A stretch of DNA of 64,000 nucleotides from Prosthecodimorpha staleyi (lineage in GTDB: Bacteria; Pseudomonadota; Alphaproteobacteria; Rhizobiales; Ancalomicrobiaceae). The notes under the pieces were generated by a model. It did not search any database. It was not told the origin of the DNA and was given only the letters and a program-made list of their open reading frames with translations. The stretch is from the NCBI RefSeq assembly GCF_018729455.1, contig NZ_JAHHZF010000003.1, forward strand, positions 161,052-225,051. Reading direction: 5' to 3'. Of this stretch, positions 17,095 through 26,686 are shown piece after piece (the first letter of the stretch is position 1; the number at the start of each line of letters is the position of its first letter). A program made the translations under genes and the position numbers.

Positions 17095-17712
17095 ATGGCG
17101 CCGAGCCTTGTCGCCCCCGTTCGAGCGGACCGCGCCTTGCCCTTCGTTCTCCGCCTCATCGTCGCCGTTCTGGTTGCGGTCGTCGTCGGCCTGGGTTCGG
17201 CCTGGCTGACGGTCGGCGAGGGCTGGGCGTTCCGCAGCTACAAGGCCGGCGACTGGACCGCCTGGCCGGAGGGCGGCAGCGCGACGCCGGATCCCTATTC
17301 GCGCGCGATTCTCGCCCGCACGGCGCAAATTCCGCTCGGCGGCGGCGAGGGCATCGCCTTCTTCGCCTCGCGCGATTCGGACCGCGCGCCGCTGCGCGGC
17401 GGCTGCGAATATGTGCTGACCGGCGACACGCCGCTGGCGCGGCTCTGGACGCTGTCGGTGGTCGACGCCAAGGGCGAGGTGCCGCGCCACCGCTCGGGCC
17501 GCACGCATTTCCACAGCCGCGAGGTGCTGCGCAAGCCCGACGGCAGCCTGGAGATCACGCTGTCGCCACTGGCCCGGCCCGGCAATTGGATGCCGATCCC
17601 GGACTCCGGGGCGCTCACCGTGGTGCTGCGGCTCTACGATTCCGGCGCCGCCAATCCGCGTACGGCCGGCGCGCTGATCATGCCGCGCATCGAATGGAAG
17701 GGGTGCCGCTGA
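17095..17712 (+). CDS. DUF1214 domain protein
   Basis: A 205-residue protein with an N-terminal membrane anchor (VLRLIVAVLVAVVVGLGSAW) followed by a DUF1214-type beta domain: YSRAILARTAQIPLG, FASRDSDRAPLRGGCEY, ARLWTLSVVDAKG, REVLRKPDGSLEITLSP and GNWMPIPDSGALTVVLRLYD. Function unknown; the domain commonly pairs with DUF1254. Its TGA overlaps the ATG of the following DUF1254 gene by one base, so the two are co-translated. Confidence 0.85.
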   Translation: MAPSLVAPVRADRALPFVLRLIVAVLVAVVVGLGSAWLTVGEGWAFRSYKAGDWTAWPEGGSATPDPYSRAILARTAQIPLGGGEGIAFFASRDSDRAPLRGGCEYVLTGDTPLARLWTLSVVDAKGEVPRHRSGRTHFHSREVLRKPDGSLEITLSPLARPGNWMPIPDSGALTVVLRLYDSGAANPRTAGALIMPRIEWKGCR

Positions 17713-18260
17713 TGCGCCTCGTCTTCGCGATCGTGTTCGGCCTGGTGCTCGGCGGCATCATCCATATCGTCACCGTGCTCGGCCTGCCGCGCTTCGCCGC
17801 CGACGACGCCTTCACGCGCGTCGCCGGCTACGGACCCGACTACCGCTTCAATCCAATCCCGCGGCCCGGCTCCGGCACGCCGACCCTGCCGCTGCTCGAC
17901 CCGGCCTTCGCCCAGTATGTCTGCCGCTTCGACCTGGAGGACGGCCCGGTGCGCATCCGCGGCGCCATGCCGGACACCTTCTGGACGGTGGCGGTGTTCG
18001 ACGGCCACGGCGTCAATACCTACAACCTGAGCGACCGCTCCTTCGGCCAGAAGCCGCTCGACATCCTGGTCGCCGATGCCGAGCAGATCGCCCAGATCCG
18101 CGAGAATCCGCCGGCCGATTTCAACGATCTGATCATCGTCGACTGGAAGGCCGACGACGGCTTCGCCGTCCTGCGCATCTTCGCCCCGAACACCTCCGAC
18201 CAGCGCGACGCCGACGCCTCGATCGCCAAGGCGACCTGCCAGACCGCGCCGCTCGGATAG
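17712..18260 (+). CDS. DUF1254 domain protein
   Basis: A 182-residue protein starting MRLVFAIVFGLVLGGIIH, which is an N-terminal membrane segment. The remaining part shows DUF1254 features: DAFTRVAGYGPDYRFNPIP, DPAFAQYVCRFDLEDGPV, FWTVAVFDGHGVNTYNLSDR and LIIVDWKADDGFAVLRIFAP. It follows the DUF1214 gene with a TGATG junction. The two domains are a single protein in some bacteria and a two-gene pair in Hyphomicrobiales, so this arrangement is normal. Function not known. Confidence 0.85.
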   Translation: MRLVFAIVFGLVLGGIIHIVTVLGLPRFAADDAFTRVAGYGPDYRFNPIPRPGSGTPTLPLLDPAFAQYVCRFDLEDGPVRIRGAMPDTFWTVAVFDGHGVNTYNLSDRSFGQKPLDILVADAEQIAQIRENPPADFNDLIIVDWKADDGFAVLRIFAPNTSDQRDADASIAKATCQTAPLG

Positions 18261-18394
18261 TGGCGGCAGCCCGCGACAATGATCGCCGGTATCGAGGCGC
18301 GAAGGTCCCGGGCCGCTGCAGCCCCCGAGACCCGGGCGCGGTTTCGACGACCCGCCGCGTCGGCGTCCAGGGCCGCAGATGAAGGGACGCCCCC

Positions 18395-18775
18395 ATGATC
18401 CGCCTGAAATCCGCCATCTGGGTTGCCGCCCATATCCGCCGTCTCGCCGCCGAGGGGATCACCGCGATGGTGGCGCGTAGCGGAGCGGAGGAGGCCGGGG
18501 CTATCTTCATCAAGGTCTGGCGCCGCGACGGCACCGCCGATCTCTACGGGCCGGCGCCGCAGAGCGCCTTCGAGGAGGATGGGCCGGGGCCGGACCGCCT
18601 GTTCGAGCGGCTCGCCGAGCGGGTGCCGGAACGCGATGTCGAGGCGCGGCTCGCCTCCGAACGACGCTTCGATCCGGATTGCTGGGTGATCGAGATCGAG
18701 GATGCCGACGGCCGCCACCGGCTCGATCTGGTCAAGGCGGACAATCCCGCCGATGCCTTCTTTCGGAAGCGGTAG
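18395..18775 (+). CDS. DUF1491 family protein
   Basis: A 126-residue cytosolic protein with the DUF1491 pattern: VAAHIRRLAAEGITAMVARSG, AGAIFIKVWRRDG, LYGPAPQ, FERLAERVPERDVEARLASERRFDPDCWVIEIED. The family is small, alphaproteobacterial and uncharacterised. Start ATG at 18395 follows GGGACGC. Convergent with the DUF2336 gene, with a short tandem-repeat tract between. Confidence 0.85.
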   Translation: MIRLKSAIWVAAHIRRLAAEGITAMVARSGAEEAGAIFIKVWRRDGTADLYGPAPQSAFEEDGPGPDRLFERLAERVPERDVEARLASERRFDPDCWVIEIEDADGRHRLDLVKADNPADAFFRKR

Positions 18776-18818
18776 CGCGCGCCCAGCCGCTCAAACCAGG
18801 GCCGGCCGCAGTCGCCAC

Positions 18819-18926
18819 CGACCTGCGCCCCCGGGGCGCCTCCCTGCATCCTCCGGGTACCGACTGGCGCCCTCGGGGCGCCTCGCTGCGCCCTCGGGGT
18901 GCCGACTTGCGCCCTCGGGGCGCCGA
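18819..18926. repeat. degenerate tandem repeat of ~22-24 bp palindromic units
   Basis: About five units of the form TGCGCCCTCGGGGCGCC with C/T variation run head to tail between two convergent genes. Each unit is nearly self-complementary (GGCGCCC-TC-GGGGCGCC), so the transcript could fold into serial hairpins and act as a bidirectional end point. Confidence 0.65.
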
Positions 18927-19010
18927 TCCGCGCGGTCGGGCGACGGCCGGGTCGCCCAGACGCTCCGCGGCGGGGCTGTCGCTGCGGCAGGCCGGCTTCG
19001 TCGCCGGGAA

Positions 19011-20114
19011 TCACGCCCGCCGGGCGGCGGTATCGCGGACCGCGGCGCGGCGCTGGAGCGTCTGCGGTTCGCGCCGGGTGCCGGCCTGGACCTGGCGGAT
19101 GGTTTCCACGGCGCGGATCTCGCCGCCGCGCCAGCGGTCGACCAGGGCCTGGGCGGCGCGCCAGCCGCCATGTTCGGCGAGACTGTCGAGGTCCTTCAGC
19201 CGCCAGTAGTCGCGGCCATGGGGGATGCCCTGGTGCAGCGCGATCGAGGTGATCAGCGTCCGGTCGATGCCGAGCGCCATGGCGGCAACCACCAGCGCCT
19301 CGCCGCCCGGATCGGCGACGATCCTGCGGGTCGTGTCGCGGTCGAGCTCCAGGCCGACGGACAGCCATTCGGCCATGGCGGCGCGGTCGCCGGCGACGGC
19401 CGCCTCGAACAGGCCCTGCCCGATCTCGCCGGCCTCGGCCGGTGCCTGATGGTGGCCGCGGGTCTCCAGGCTGCGGCGGGCGGCTTCGGCGCCTTCCTGG
19501 GCGAGCGCCTGCCAGCGCCGGTCCGCCTCCAGCCCCAGAAAATCGTCGACGGGCAGCGCCTGCATGGCCGGGCGCCGGCGGGCCAGCCGCTCGGCGACGC
19601 CGGCATGCCGGCCGGCGCGCTCGGCGATCAGGTCCAGGTCCTCGGGCGTCAGGTCCGCGGCCGGGTTGTCGAGCAGGATCTCGATCACATCCGCGTCGCC
19701 GTCGAAGACCAGTGCCGTGACGACGCCGCTGGCCACGCCCGGCCGGCGCGCGATGGCGCGGCGGTGGGCCTGCGTGCGGTGGCAGGCGATGCGGATCAGG
19801 TCGATGGCGCCGATGCACGGGCTCGACGACAGGATGGTTTCGGCAATGTCGATGTCGTCGTTGCCGATCGCGGCGGCAACCGCGGCGGGCAGGTCCGCCG
19901 CCGGCGCCAGCAGGTCCGCGACCGCGCGACGATCCTCGGCCGCGGCCTCCGGATAGACCGACAGGAACAGATCCTCGAACACCGCCTGGTCGTCGCGCCG
20001 GTGGTCCGGGCTCGCCGCGAACAGTTCGGCCGCCGCGCGCAGCACGGTCGCGGACCGTCCGGCCGGCGGCAATGTGGCAAAGCGGGAGAAGCCTTCCGAG
20101 GGAAACCGGGACAT
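19011..20114 (-). CDS. DUF2336 domain protein
   Basis: A 367-residue, wholly helical protein with leucine- and alanine-rich HEAT-like repeats. Recognisable DUF2336 pieces are DQAVFEDLFLSVYPEAAAEDRRAVADLLAP, here by ends (residues about 42-71), NDDIDIAETILSSSP, DLIRIACHRTQAHRRAIARRPGV and the later GHHQAPAEAGEIGQGLFEAAVAG. The family is abundant in alphaproteobacteria and uncharacterised, likely a protein-binding scaffold. Start chosen at MSRFPSEGFSRF (20114), the common N-terminus; 20132 is an alternative. Confidence 0.85.
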   Translation of the reverse strand: MSRFPSEGFSRFATLPPAGRSATVLRAAAELFAASPDHRRDDQAVFEDLFLSVYPEAAAEDRRAVADLLAPAADLPAAVAAAIGNDDIDIAETILSSSPCIGAIDLIRIACHRTQAHRRAIARRPGVASGVVTALVFDGDADVIEILLDNPAADLTPEDLDLIAERAGRHAGVAERLARRRPAMQALPVDDFLGLEADRRWQALAQEGAEAARRSLETRGHHQAPAEAGEIGQGLFEAAVAGDRAAMAEWLSVGLELDRDTTRRIVADPGGEALVVAAMALGIDRTLITSIALHQGIPHGRDYWRLKDLDSLAEHGGWRAAQALVDRWRGGEIRAVETIRQVQAGTRREPQTLQRRAAVRDTAARRA

Positions 20115-20426
20115 GGCCGACACTCTGAACACAGTCGGTGGAATGCGCGGTCGAAGCGACCCCGCATGGCAGATTGCACCGATTTCTCTAAGGTTCCGTT
20201 AAGGGTTCCGGCGCCTTTGCGGCCCAGCCGGGGCGCGCCGCCCCTTGCTGCCGGGCCACAGTCGGCGCCCGATCGTGGCGCCGATGCGTCACATTAAGAC
20301 TTCGTTAACCATGCCGGCGTGACATCGGCCTGACGGCGGAATCGCGTCCGTCCGGTTTCCGTTCAGGGTGCGTCGAGGCCCGACCGGGATGGCCCCAATT
20401 CCGCGAATCTGCCCCCGGAGACCGCC

Positions 20427-20630
20427 ATGGGCATCCTGATCCCGTTCGATCCGGCCCGCAAACCGCATCCCCGCCGCCCGGATGCGGCGTGCGGCCCGGC
20501 CCACATCCTGCTCTTCACCGGCGTGCGCTACGAACGGCCGTCCGTCCCGGTCGATGCCGAGGTCCGCCGCGCCGCGCCCGACCCCGGGCCGCGCGGCAAG
20601 GGGCCGAACCGGCGCCGGAAGCGCGCGTGA
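20427..20630 (+). CDS. small conserved hypothetical protein
   Basis: A 67-residue basic protein starting MGILIPFDPARKPH, with the core HILLFTGVRYER that I recognise from short unannotated proteins in Hyphomicrobiales, and a basic tail (GKGPNRRRKRA). CCCGGAG lies about nine bases before the ATG. Its stop lies seven bases before the lipoprotein start, so the pair may be one transcript. Function unknown. Confidence 0.65.
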   Translation: MGILIPFDPARKPHPRRPDAACGPAHILLFTGVRYERPSVPVDAEVRRAAPDPGPRGKGPNRRRKRA

Positions 20631-20637
20631 CCGGATC

Positions 20638-21552
20638 ATGAGCCGGACCGCGATCCGACGTCCCGGCCGGGCTGTCACCGATGCGGCGGCGCGCCCGCCC
20701 CGCCTCGTCCCGCTCGCGCTCGCCGTCGCACTCGCCTTGCCGGCGCTCGGCGGCTGCATCCGCCAGACCGGCGACTTCGGCCGCGTCGAACCGAACCCGA
20801 TCAGCGACGCCGTGCTGCCTTTCGCCGGCGGTCTCGTCGCCGAATATGGCCGCGGCGAACTGGTCTCCGGGTTCCAGAACACCGATCGCGAGCTCGTCCT
20901 GCGCGAGCGGGCCTGGGTGCTGGTCGTCCCGCCGCATACCAAGGACTGGATCGGCGAAATCCTGGTCGAGGGCCAGCGCACGCGCCTGCTGCCCGAGATC
21001 GACCACCGCTACAATGTCGCCGCCTATTGGAACCTGCTGCGCTCCGACGGCCTGCCGATCCATGTCGACCGGCTCGAGATCAGCCGCTACGGCTTCAAGT
21101 CGTCCGAGGCGCGCTGGGCGCGGCTGATCTCCGACATGAACCAGGATGCCATCCTGATCGGGCCGTTCTGGTCGGAGGCGCGCCGGGTCGCCGCCGACGA
21201 CCGTGCCCGGCTGGCCGCCATGAACCGGCGCAGCGACCTCGCGGTCTCCGAACTGCGCGATGCGACCGCCCGCATCGACGAGAATGCGCGCGTGCTCGAC
21301 TGGGTCTGGCGCTCGATGCGCTTCCGCCTGGTCTCCTACCGCTACGCGATCGACCGGCTGGCCGTGGAGACGCCGACCGACCGGCGCGCCGCGGTCGAGC
21401 GGGCCTATGCGGCGCTGGAACAGGCGATCCATGCCGCCGAGCGCGAGAGCACGCTGCTGGCCGGCCGGCCGGGACCGTCGATCGCCACGGCCGTCAAGCC
21501 GTCGCGGCTGGCCACCGCCTCGCCGCCCGACGAGCCCGTGCCGCAGAAGTGA
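20638..21552 (+). CDS. putative lipoprotein of unknown function
   Basis: A 304-residue protein with a Tat-like RR-rich start (MSRTAIRRPGRAV), a hydrophobic stretch and a lipobox (LPALGGC, Cys near residue 39). The mature part has VAEYGRGELVSGFQNTDRE, WVLVVPPHTKDWIGEILVEGQRTR and a long alpha-helical region with coiled-coil character (about 180-270). No domain recognised beyond a general envelope lipoprotein pattern. Probably co-transcribed with the preceding 67-residue gene. Confidence 0.75.
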   Translation: MSRTAIRRPGRAVTDAAARPPRLVPLALAVALALPALGGCIRQTGDFGRVEPNPISDAVLPFAGGLVAEYGRGELVSGFQNTDRELVLRERAWVLVVPPHTKDWIGEILVEGQRTRLLPEIDHRYNVAAYWNLLRSDGLPIHVDRLEISRYGFKSSEARWARLISDMNQDAILIGPFWSEARRVAADDRARLAAMNRRSDLAVSELRDATARIDENARVLDWVWRSMRFRLVSYRYAIDRLAVETPTDRRAAVERAYAALEQAIHAAERESTLLAGRPGPSIATAVKPSRLATASPPDEPVPQK

Positions 21553-21591
21553 GGCCCGGCAGGCGGGCGACGGCTCGGCCCGGGGCCGTCC

Positions 21592-22110
21592 TCACAGCCC
21601 GAGACGCTCGGTCAGACGCCGGATGGCATTGTCCTGGATCGGATCGACCGGACCTTCCAGACCCGACACCATCCGGCACAGATCGACCAGCTGCCGGCGC
21701 TCCTCGGGGCCGAGGGTGTCGCGGAAAAGCCGCGTGAAGCGCAGCACCAGGTTGGCCGGATCGGTGGTGCCCTCGGTCAGCCAGCGCGCGCGCACGATCA
21801 GTTCGGTCGGATTGTCGACCTCCATGACCCGGCCGGCCGCATCCGCGATCGCGGCCCTCTGGCGCTCCGTCAGATCGCCGTGGACGCGTGCGAAGGCGAC
21901 CAGCAGCACCACCGCAGCCTCGCGCGGATCGGCGATCTGGTCGAGCTGCGCCGCCTCGGCGGCCTTGCGGAACTTGCGCCGGCGCAACGCGCCGCCGACC
22001 GTCTCGGCCGCATCGGTCAGTTCGCGCGCCGCATCGGCGGCCGAACGGGCGCGGATCAGCCAGAAGGCGACGACGCCCAGGAGGGAGGCGATGGCGAGGA
22101 CAATATGCAT
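21592..22110 (-). CDS. TerB-like (tellurite resistance fold) membrane-anchored protein
   Basis: A 172-residue protein: N-terminal membrane anchor (IVLAIASLLGVVAFWLI), a basic region, then an all-helical TerB-like domain with EAAVVLLVAFARVHGDLTERQ, AAGRVMEVDNPTELIVRARWL and LGPEERRQLVDLCRMVSGLEG. TerB-like domains bind metals or partner proteins; no tellurite locus is nearby, so function is open. Convergent with the lipoprotein gene, 39 bp apart. Confidence 0.75.
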   Translation of the reverse strand: MHIVLAIASLLGVVAFWLIRARSAADAARELTDAAETVGGALRRRKFRKAAEAAQLDQIADPREAAVVLLVAFARVHGDLTERQRAAIADAAGRVMEVDNPTELIVRARWLTEGTTDPANLVLRFTRLFRDTLGPEERRQLVDLCRMVSGLEGPVDPIQDNAIRRLTERLGL

Positions 22111-22275
22111 CTCGGCAAACCTGGTAGGGCAAACAGAAAGCGGATGGTTCGACGCCGGAGCCTAGTTCAGGTTGATGAACCTGACCAGAACGGGCCTTCA
22201 GCTGGTGGTCATTTGCACGCTTCCGGTGCCCTTCGGTATCATCCCACCACAGCCTCGCAGCGGCCGGAGATGCCC

Positions 22276-22857
22276 ATGCCCGTATTCCCGCTCAGCCTCG
22301 TCCTCGCGTTCGCGCTCGCCGTCCTGGCCACACCCGCGGTCGCAACCTGCTTCGACCCCGCCTCGTCACACCTGCCGATGCAGGCCGAACTCGACGACGG
22401 CTCGCATTTCGAGGTGATCGAGCGCCGGGGCGACCGGCTGCGCTACCGGGTCGGCCGCTCGCCCGAGACCACGCTGGAGATGACGGTCAAGGGCGCCTTC
22501 TTCACCACCGAGGCGATCGGCGCCAAGGGCGCCCAGAATTTCAGCTGGTCCGTCGATCTCACGACCCTGCCGCCGGTCGCGGCCGGCCAGTCGATCACCG
22601 CGGAGGCGACCGTGACCAGCACGGCCGGCACGAGCCGCCGCCTGTGGTCGGAGGCAACCGTCAGCGAGGGCGGCACCATCACCGTCGGCGACTGCACCTA
22701 TCCGGTGCTGCGCATCGAGACGCGGCAGAGCTCCGACGGCGGCCCGTTCGCCCGCGTCGTTCGCTCCTACCAGCCCGGTTTCATGTTCAGTCTGGAGACC
22801 ACCATCTACCCGCCGAACGGACCCTCGGTGACCACCCGCGTCAAGGAATTGCGGTGA
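22276..22857 (+). CDS. secreted hypothetical protein
   Basis: A 193-residue protein with a signal peptide (MPVFPLSLVLAFALAVLATPAVAT). The mature domain is beta-rich, with Cys near both ends that could pair (ATCFDPASS and VGDCTYPVLRIE). ATG 22276 is preferred over 22270 because GGAG at 22266-22269 touches the first ATG but is six bases from the second. I do not recognise the family. Confidence 0.7.
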   Translation: MPVFPLSLVLAFALAVLATPAVATCFDPASSHLPMQAELDDGSHFEVIERRGDRLRYRVGRSPETTLEMTVKGAFFTTEAIGAKGAQNFSWSVDLTTLPPVAAGQSITAEATVTSTAGTSRRLWSEATVSEGGTITVGDCTYPVLRIETRQSSDGGPFARVVRSYQPGFMFSLETTIYPPNGPSVTTRVKELR

Positions 22858-23002
22858 TGGCGCAGCCCCCCGGGGCCGGCGCGCGGGAGGTCGCCGGGCG
22901 CGCCCTCCCGTAAGAGAGGTCCACGCGGGCCGTCGGGCCGCCCGAGCGATCCCGCCACCCGGCCGCCGCCCTTCATCTCGGCCGGACGGCCGGCATCCGT
23001 CG

Positions 23003-25153
23003 TCAGTCGAAGCGGACGCCGGCGCGCAGAGCGCCCCAATGCCGGTTGCGGACGGTGATCGGCGTCGACGCATCCATCATCAGCACGGTGTTTCCGCCGC
23101 CCATCCGGCGCAGATAGGTCTGCACCAGGAAATCGCGCACGCTGCGCGCGGCGGACAGGCCGGTTCGGTCGTCGAAGATGCGCCGGTTGCGGCAATTGGC
23201 TTCATTCCAGACCGGGTCGGTGCCCTGCGGCTGCGAAAACTTTCGATTGTGGACCGGCAGATAGCCGTTCCGGTCGACCGCCGCGCAGAAGACGATGCGG
23301 CTGTCGACGCCGAGCATCGGCTCCTGGATGGGCGGCAGGACGCCCTCCAGGAAATCGAGCGCCCGGTTGGTGACCTGGCGCGGATTGCTGCCGGCGATCT
23401 CGCGATAGCTTTCGTCGAACAGCGTGTCGAGGTCGATGCGGCCGCTGTCCAGCGCGTCGTGGAAGATCGTCTGGATCTGGTCGGCCGCCCCCCGGAGCGC
23501 CTTCTTGAGCGACGACTGCGCCTCGAGGGCTTGATCGATGCGCGCACCCAGGCGGGTGCTGACCGCCTCCGGCGGCGCCAGGAACTCGAAGCGCAGACCG
23601 AGCTGCTGGCGGCCATGCAGACGACCGCGCAGCCGGCCGACCTCCGCGATCTCCAGATCGCACTCGCTGCCGTCCCGCACCTCGGGGCCTTCATATTCGA
23701 CCAGGACGCCGCCTGCGGAAATCTCCACCGTGCGGGAGGAGACATTCAGGCCGGCGCCGGACATCCGGATCGGCCAGCGCACCGGGACCCGCTCGTGGCG
23801 GCGGTTGTCGGTGGTGTTGAAGGCGCGGACGGTGACGACCAGGCGCTGTTCCAGATGCTCGAACAGCGCGATCACCTCGCCGGCAGCGTCGCCGACCACG
23901 CCGGAGGCCCGGTTCAGGCTGTCGACGCCGGTGCCGATCGTCCCCACGCTCGATTGCAGCTCGCTGGCCACGGCGGCGACCATCTGGACGTTCTGGGTCA
24001 CCTCCTGCAGGGCGCGCAGTTGCCCCCTGGCGCTTTCGGCGACGTTGGCGGCCACGGACTCGATCCCGCCAATCGACTGGCCGACCTCGTCCATCGCCGA
24101 GACGGCCGCATTGGTCGCGAGCGTCATGCCGGCGATCTGGTCGGCAATGTCCTGGGTCGCCTGCGCGGTCCGCTGCGACAGTTGCTTGACCTCCTGCGCC
24201 ACGATGGCAAAGCCGCGCCCGGCCTCGCCGGCCCGGGCCGCCTCGATGGTCGCGTTAAGCGCGAGCAGGTTGGTCTGCCGGGCGATGCCGTCGATCAGCT
24301 TGACCACCTCGCCGATCCGGTCGGAGGCGGATTTCAGATCCTGGACGATGCGCGCCGCTTCGCCCGCCTTGCGCACGGCATCGCCCGCCAGCCCTGCCGT
24401 TCCGTCGGCCTGCCGGCCGACCTCGCGGCTGGAGGCGACCAGTTCCTCCGTGGCGGAGGCGACAGACTGGGCGCCGTCCGTGGTGATGCCGGAGCTGCGC
24501 AGCACGCCTTCATTGGCCTGCGCGACGGCATTGACCGCCTGGCGCAGGTCGCGCACCACGTTTGTGAGGGCGGTCGCCTGGCTGGCGATCGACTGATTGG
24601 CCTGCTGCATCTCGCTTTCGATGGCGCCGACCAGGGCCTCGGCCTCGCGTTCGCGGGTCAGCGTCTCGCTGCGCTGGCCATAGGCCGAAAGCGCCAGTCC
24701 GATGTCCAGGAAGACGCATTGCAGGAAGGCATTGACCGGGCCCGCCGCCTTGTGGCGTCCAATCAGCGCATCGACGAAGCCGCGCGCCATCAGCGAGTAG
24801 GCCGCGACATAGTGGTGCGGTTCCAGGCCGGCGCGGACATGGGCGAGCCCGATCCGGCGCGCCTTCTCGCGCAACGCCTCATCCGCCCGGCCGGCCAGCA
24901 GGGTGCCCCAATGGGCGATCTGGGCCGCGACCAGGCGTTCCCGCGTCGCCGCGTCCGGTACCATCGCGGCCATTTCGGGGGTCAGCTGGATGCTGTCGTA
25001 GAGCCGGTCGAGAACCGGGCGGAACTGCCCCTCGAGCAGTCGGCGGGCGGTTTCCAGATCGGCTCGAGCCGCCTCGGAGAAGGTCGCCCCCGATTCGATC
25101 AGGTTCGACGGCGGCACCGCTTCGGCCCGGCTCGTCCCCTTGCCAATCCACAT
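23003..25153 (-). CDS. globin-coupled methyl-accepting chemotaxis protein with PilZ and C-terminal Cache-like domains
   Basis: A 716-residue soluble chemoreceptor with no membrane segment. Residues about 25-160 are a protoglobin sensor ([12 protein letters not shown]; proximal His about 105 in [18 protein letters not shown]), which would bind heme and sense O2 or related gases. Residues 180-430 are the MCP signalling coiled coil with hairpin tip [19 protein letters not shown]. Residues 450-545 are a PilZ domain ([15 protein letters not shown], then [13 protein letters not shown]), expected to bind c-di-GMP. Residues 560-716 carry a Cache-like segment with [18 protein letters not shown] and [22 protein letters not shown] stands just before ATG 25153. 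No che genes are nearby. Confidence 0.88.
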   Translation of the reverse strand: MWIGKGTSRAEAVPPSNLIESGATFSEAARADLETARRLLEGQFRPVLDRLYDSIQLTPEMAAMVPDAATRERLVAAQIAHWGTLLAGRADEALREKARRIGLAHVRAGLEPHHYVAAYSLMARGFVDALIGRHKAAGPVNAFLQCVFLDIGLALSAYGQRSETLTREREAEALVGAIESEMQQANQSIASQATALTNVVRDLRQAVNAVAQANEGVLRSSGITTDGAQSVASATEELVASSREVGRQADGTAGLAGDAVRKAGEAARIVQDLKSASDRIGEVVKLIDGIARQTNLLALNATIEAARAGEAGRGFAIVAQEVKQLSQRTAQATQDIADQIAGMTLATNAAVSAMDEVGQSIGGIESVAANVAESARGQLRALQEVTQNVQMVAAVASELQSSVGTIGTGVDSLNRASGVVGDAAGEVIALFEHLEQRLVVTVRAFNTTDNRRHERVPVRWPIRMSGAGLNVSSRTVEISAGGVLVEYEGPEVRDGSECDLEIAEVGRLRGRLHGRQQLGLRFEFLAPPEAVSTRLGARIDQALEAQSSLKKALRGAADQIQTIFHDALDSGRIDLDTLFDESYREIAGSNPRQVTNRALDFLEGVLPPIQEPMLGVDSRIVFCAAVDRNGYLPVHNRKFSQPQGTDPVWNEANCRNRRIFDDRTGLSAARSVRDFLVQTYLRRMGGGNTVLMMDASTPITVRNRHWGALRAGVRFD

Positions 25154-25525
25154 GACTTCCCCCAACCCGTCGACGGACGCGAGGGGAATTTGGACGATGA
25201 AGGTTAACAGACCCTGGAATTCCAAAGTCGATCGGAGGCCGGCCGGTCGGTCCGGTCCTTCCGGCGGTCGACCGAAGGACCTCGGCGCCGATCGGCGAAA
25301 GGCCGGGTTTCAGGGTCGCCCAAGCCTCTCGGTCCGCCCGGATCGCTCGCAATCGAGTCCCCGACCGGGTGGCCGGCGGCCGCAGTCCGGCCCGGGGCAC
25401 CCGCCGAACGGGGCTGCGGGGTCAGCCAAGGCGGCCGGATCGCCGGAGCGACCGGACGATCGGCCGCCGCCGAACCGCCGGCGAAGCCGCTGCCGGTCCG
25501 GCATCGTTCGCGGCCGCCCGCCGCG
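25154..25525. other. intergenic stretch without a recognisable gene
   Basis: 372 bp between two minus-strand genes. It is GC-rich with Pro/Arg-type frames on both strands, and I see no conserved protein, RNA or repeat module in it. The end next to the receptor holds its ribosome-binding site. Confidence 0.5.
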
Positions 25526-25843
25526 TCAGCGCTTCCAGACGACATAGATGTGCAGGCCCCCGGTCCGCCCGCCGCCCTGTTCCGGGCCGTCGCCGGCCCC
25601 GGAGGCGGCGGAACCATCCGGCGGATCGCGATCCGCATGGTTCGACCCGCCCGTCACCGCGGCGGCGCGACGGCGGCCAAGCTTGCGCCGTTCGACACCG
25701 AGATAGAGATTGTGCACCACGTGACCGTTCGGTCCGTGGGACGGTTCCGACAGGAACACCACGCGGTAGCGGATCAGCCCGATCACGGCAGCCGCAGCCG
25801 TTCCCGAGGCGAGGAGCAGGGTGGCGACGCCGAGATCGGGCAT
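25526..25843 (-). CDS. small single-pass membrane protein, unknown function
   Basis: A 105-residue protein starting MPDLGVATLLLASGTAAAA, with a membrane helix over about residues 5-24, then RYRVVFLSEPSHGPNGHVVHN and a disordered Gly/Asp-rich stretch before a hydrophobic end (GGLHIYVVWKR). GGAGAGA stands about six bases before the ATG, which supports translation. No family recognised. Confidence 0.55.
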   Translation of the reverse strand: MPDLGVATLLLASGTAAAAVIGLIRYRVVFLSEPSHGPNGHVVHNLYLGVERRKLGRRRAAAVTGGSNHADRDPPDGSAASGAGDGPEQGGGRTGGLHIYVVWKR

Positions 25844-26046
25844 TGAAGTCTCTCCGTGATTGGTATTATTTCTACTACTACATCAAGAAAATCCTCGCGG
25901 CCAGCGACCGTTAAGGCTTCGTTAACGACCTGTGGTTATCGGGTCGGTTGTGATTCGCGGCACCAGACGGTCATGTTGTAATATCCAGCCGACCATGGCA
26001 GAATGTCAGGCATCGTCGATCGACGGGCGTCAAGCGGGGGCGTTCC

Positions 26047-26610
26047 ATGGGGCATAATTCTTACGACAGCGCGGACGACCCGGCTCTCGCCGCCGTGCAG
26101 GCCGCCTTCGAGACCGACATGCGCGTTCTGGTCGGCAAGTTCGAACTTTATGCCCGCGGCAACCCGCGCTTCGGTCAGAGGCTGTTCCACGAGGTGGTGC
26201 ATCCGGCCGTCGAGCGGATGGAAGCCGTCACGGGCGATCCGCCCGCCGCCGACGAGACTTTCGAGCGGGCGGAGCGGGCCGAGGCGCGGGGCCGAGCACG
26301 GCCGGCCGAACCGACGGCGACCGTCGTCAAGCTCGATCGGCGACGCGCCCCATCGACCGCCGCGCATTCGGGTCCCGATGTTCCGAATTTCATTCTGGAC
26401 GTGCTGTGTAGTTCGGACGGCGTCTTGAGCGTCGAGGACATCCAGTCGCATCTGGGGGATTTCGATCCGCCGATTTCACCCGCCAATCTCTCGGTGATCC
26501 TGCATCGCATGGTCCGCAGCGGCCATCTGCACCGCCCCGGCCGCGGCCTCTATGCCCCCGGCCCCCGCGCTTCCGACCTCAACGGCGACGCCGGCATGCA
26601 GCGGCCGTAG
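26047..26610 (+). CDS. hypothetical protein with C-terminal winged-helix-like segment
   Basis: A 187-residue protein. The N-terminal helical part (LAAVQAAFETDMRVLVGKFEL) and a charged linker lead to FILDVLCSSDGVLSVEDIQSHL, DPPISPANLSVILHRMV and GHLHRPGRGLYAP (about 115-175). That arrangement is a winged helix: recognition helix, then a beta wing closed by GLY. Such domains predict DNA binding and transcriptional control. No family recognised for the whole protein. Confidence 0.6.
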   Translation: MGHNSYDSADDPALAAVQAAFETDMRVLVGKFELYARGNPRFGQRLFHEVVHPAVERMEAVTGDPPAADETFERAERAEARGRARPAEPTATVVKLDRRRAPSTAAHSGPDVPNFILDVLCSSDGVLSVEDIQSHLGDFDPPISPANLSVILHRMVRSGHLHRPGRGLYAPGPRASDLNGDAGMQRP

Positions 26611-26686
26611 ACCGGCGCGTTGTCGCCGATCATCCCCGCCCCCGGCGTGGCCGCCGATTCCGAGAATGCTGCGGCATCCAGCCCCC

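Noticed and set aside
17095-18260. DUF1214/DUF1254 as one gene broken by a frameshift
   Set aside because: The second gene has its own membrane anchor and a TGATG junction, and the pair is common as two genes in this order.
23039-25207. 722-codon plus-strand frame opposite the chemoreceptor
   Set aside because: Antisense shadow with no domain; the minus strand encodes globin, MCP and PilZ motifs.
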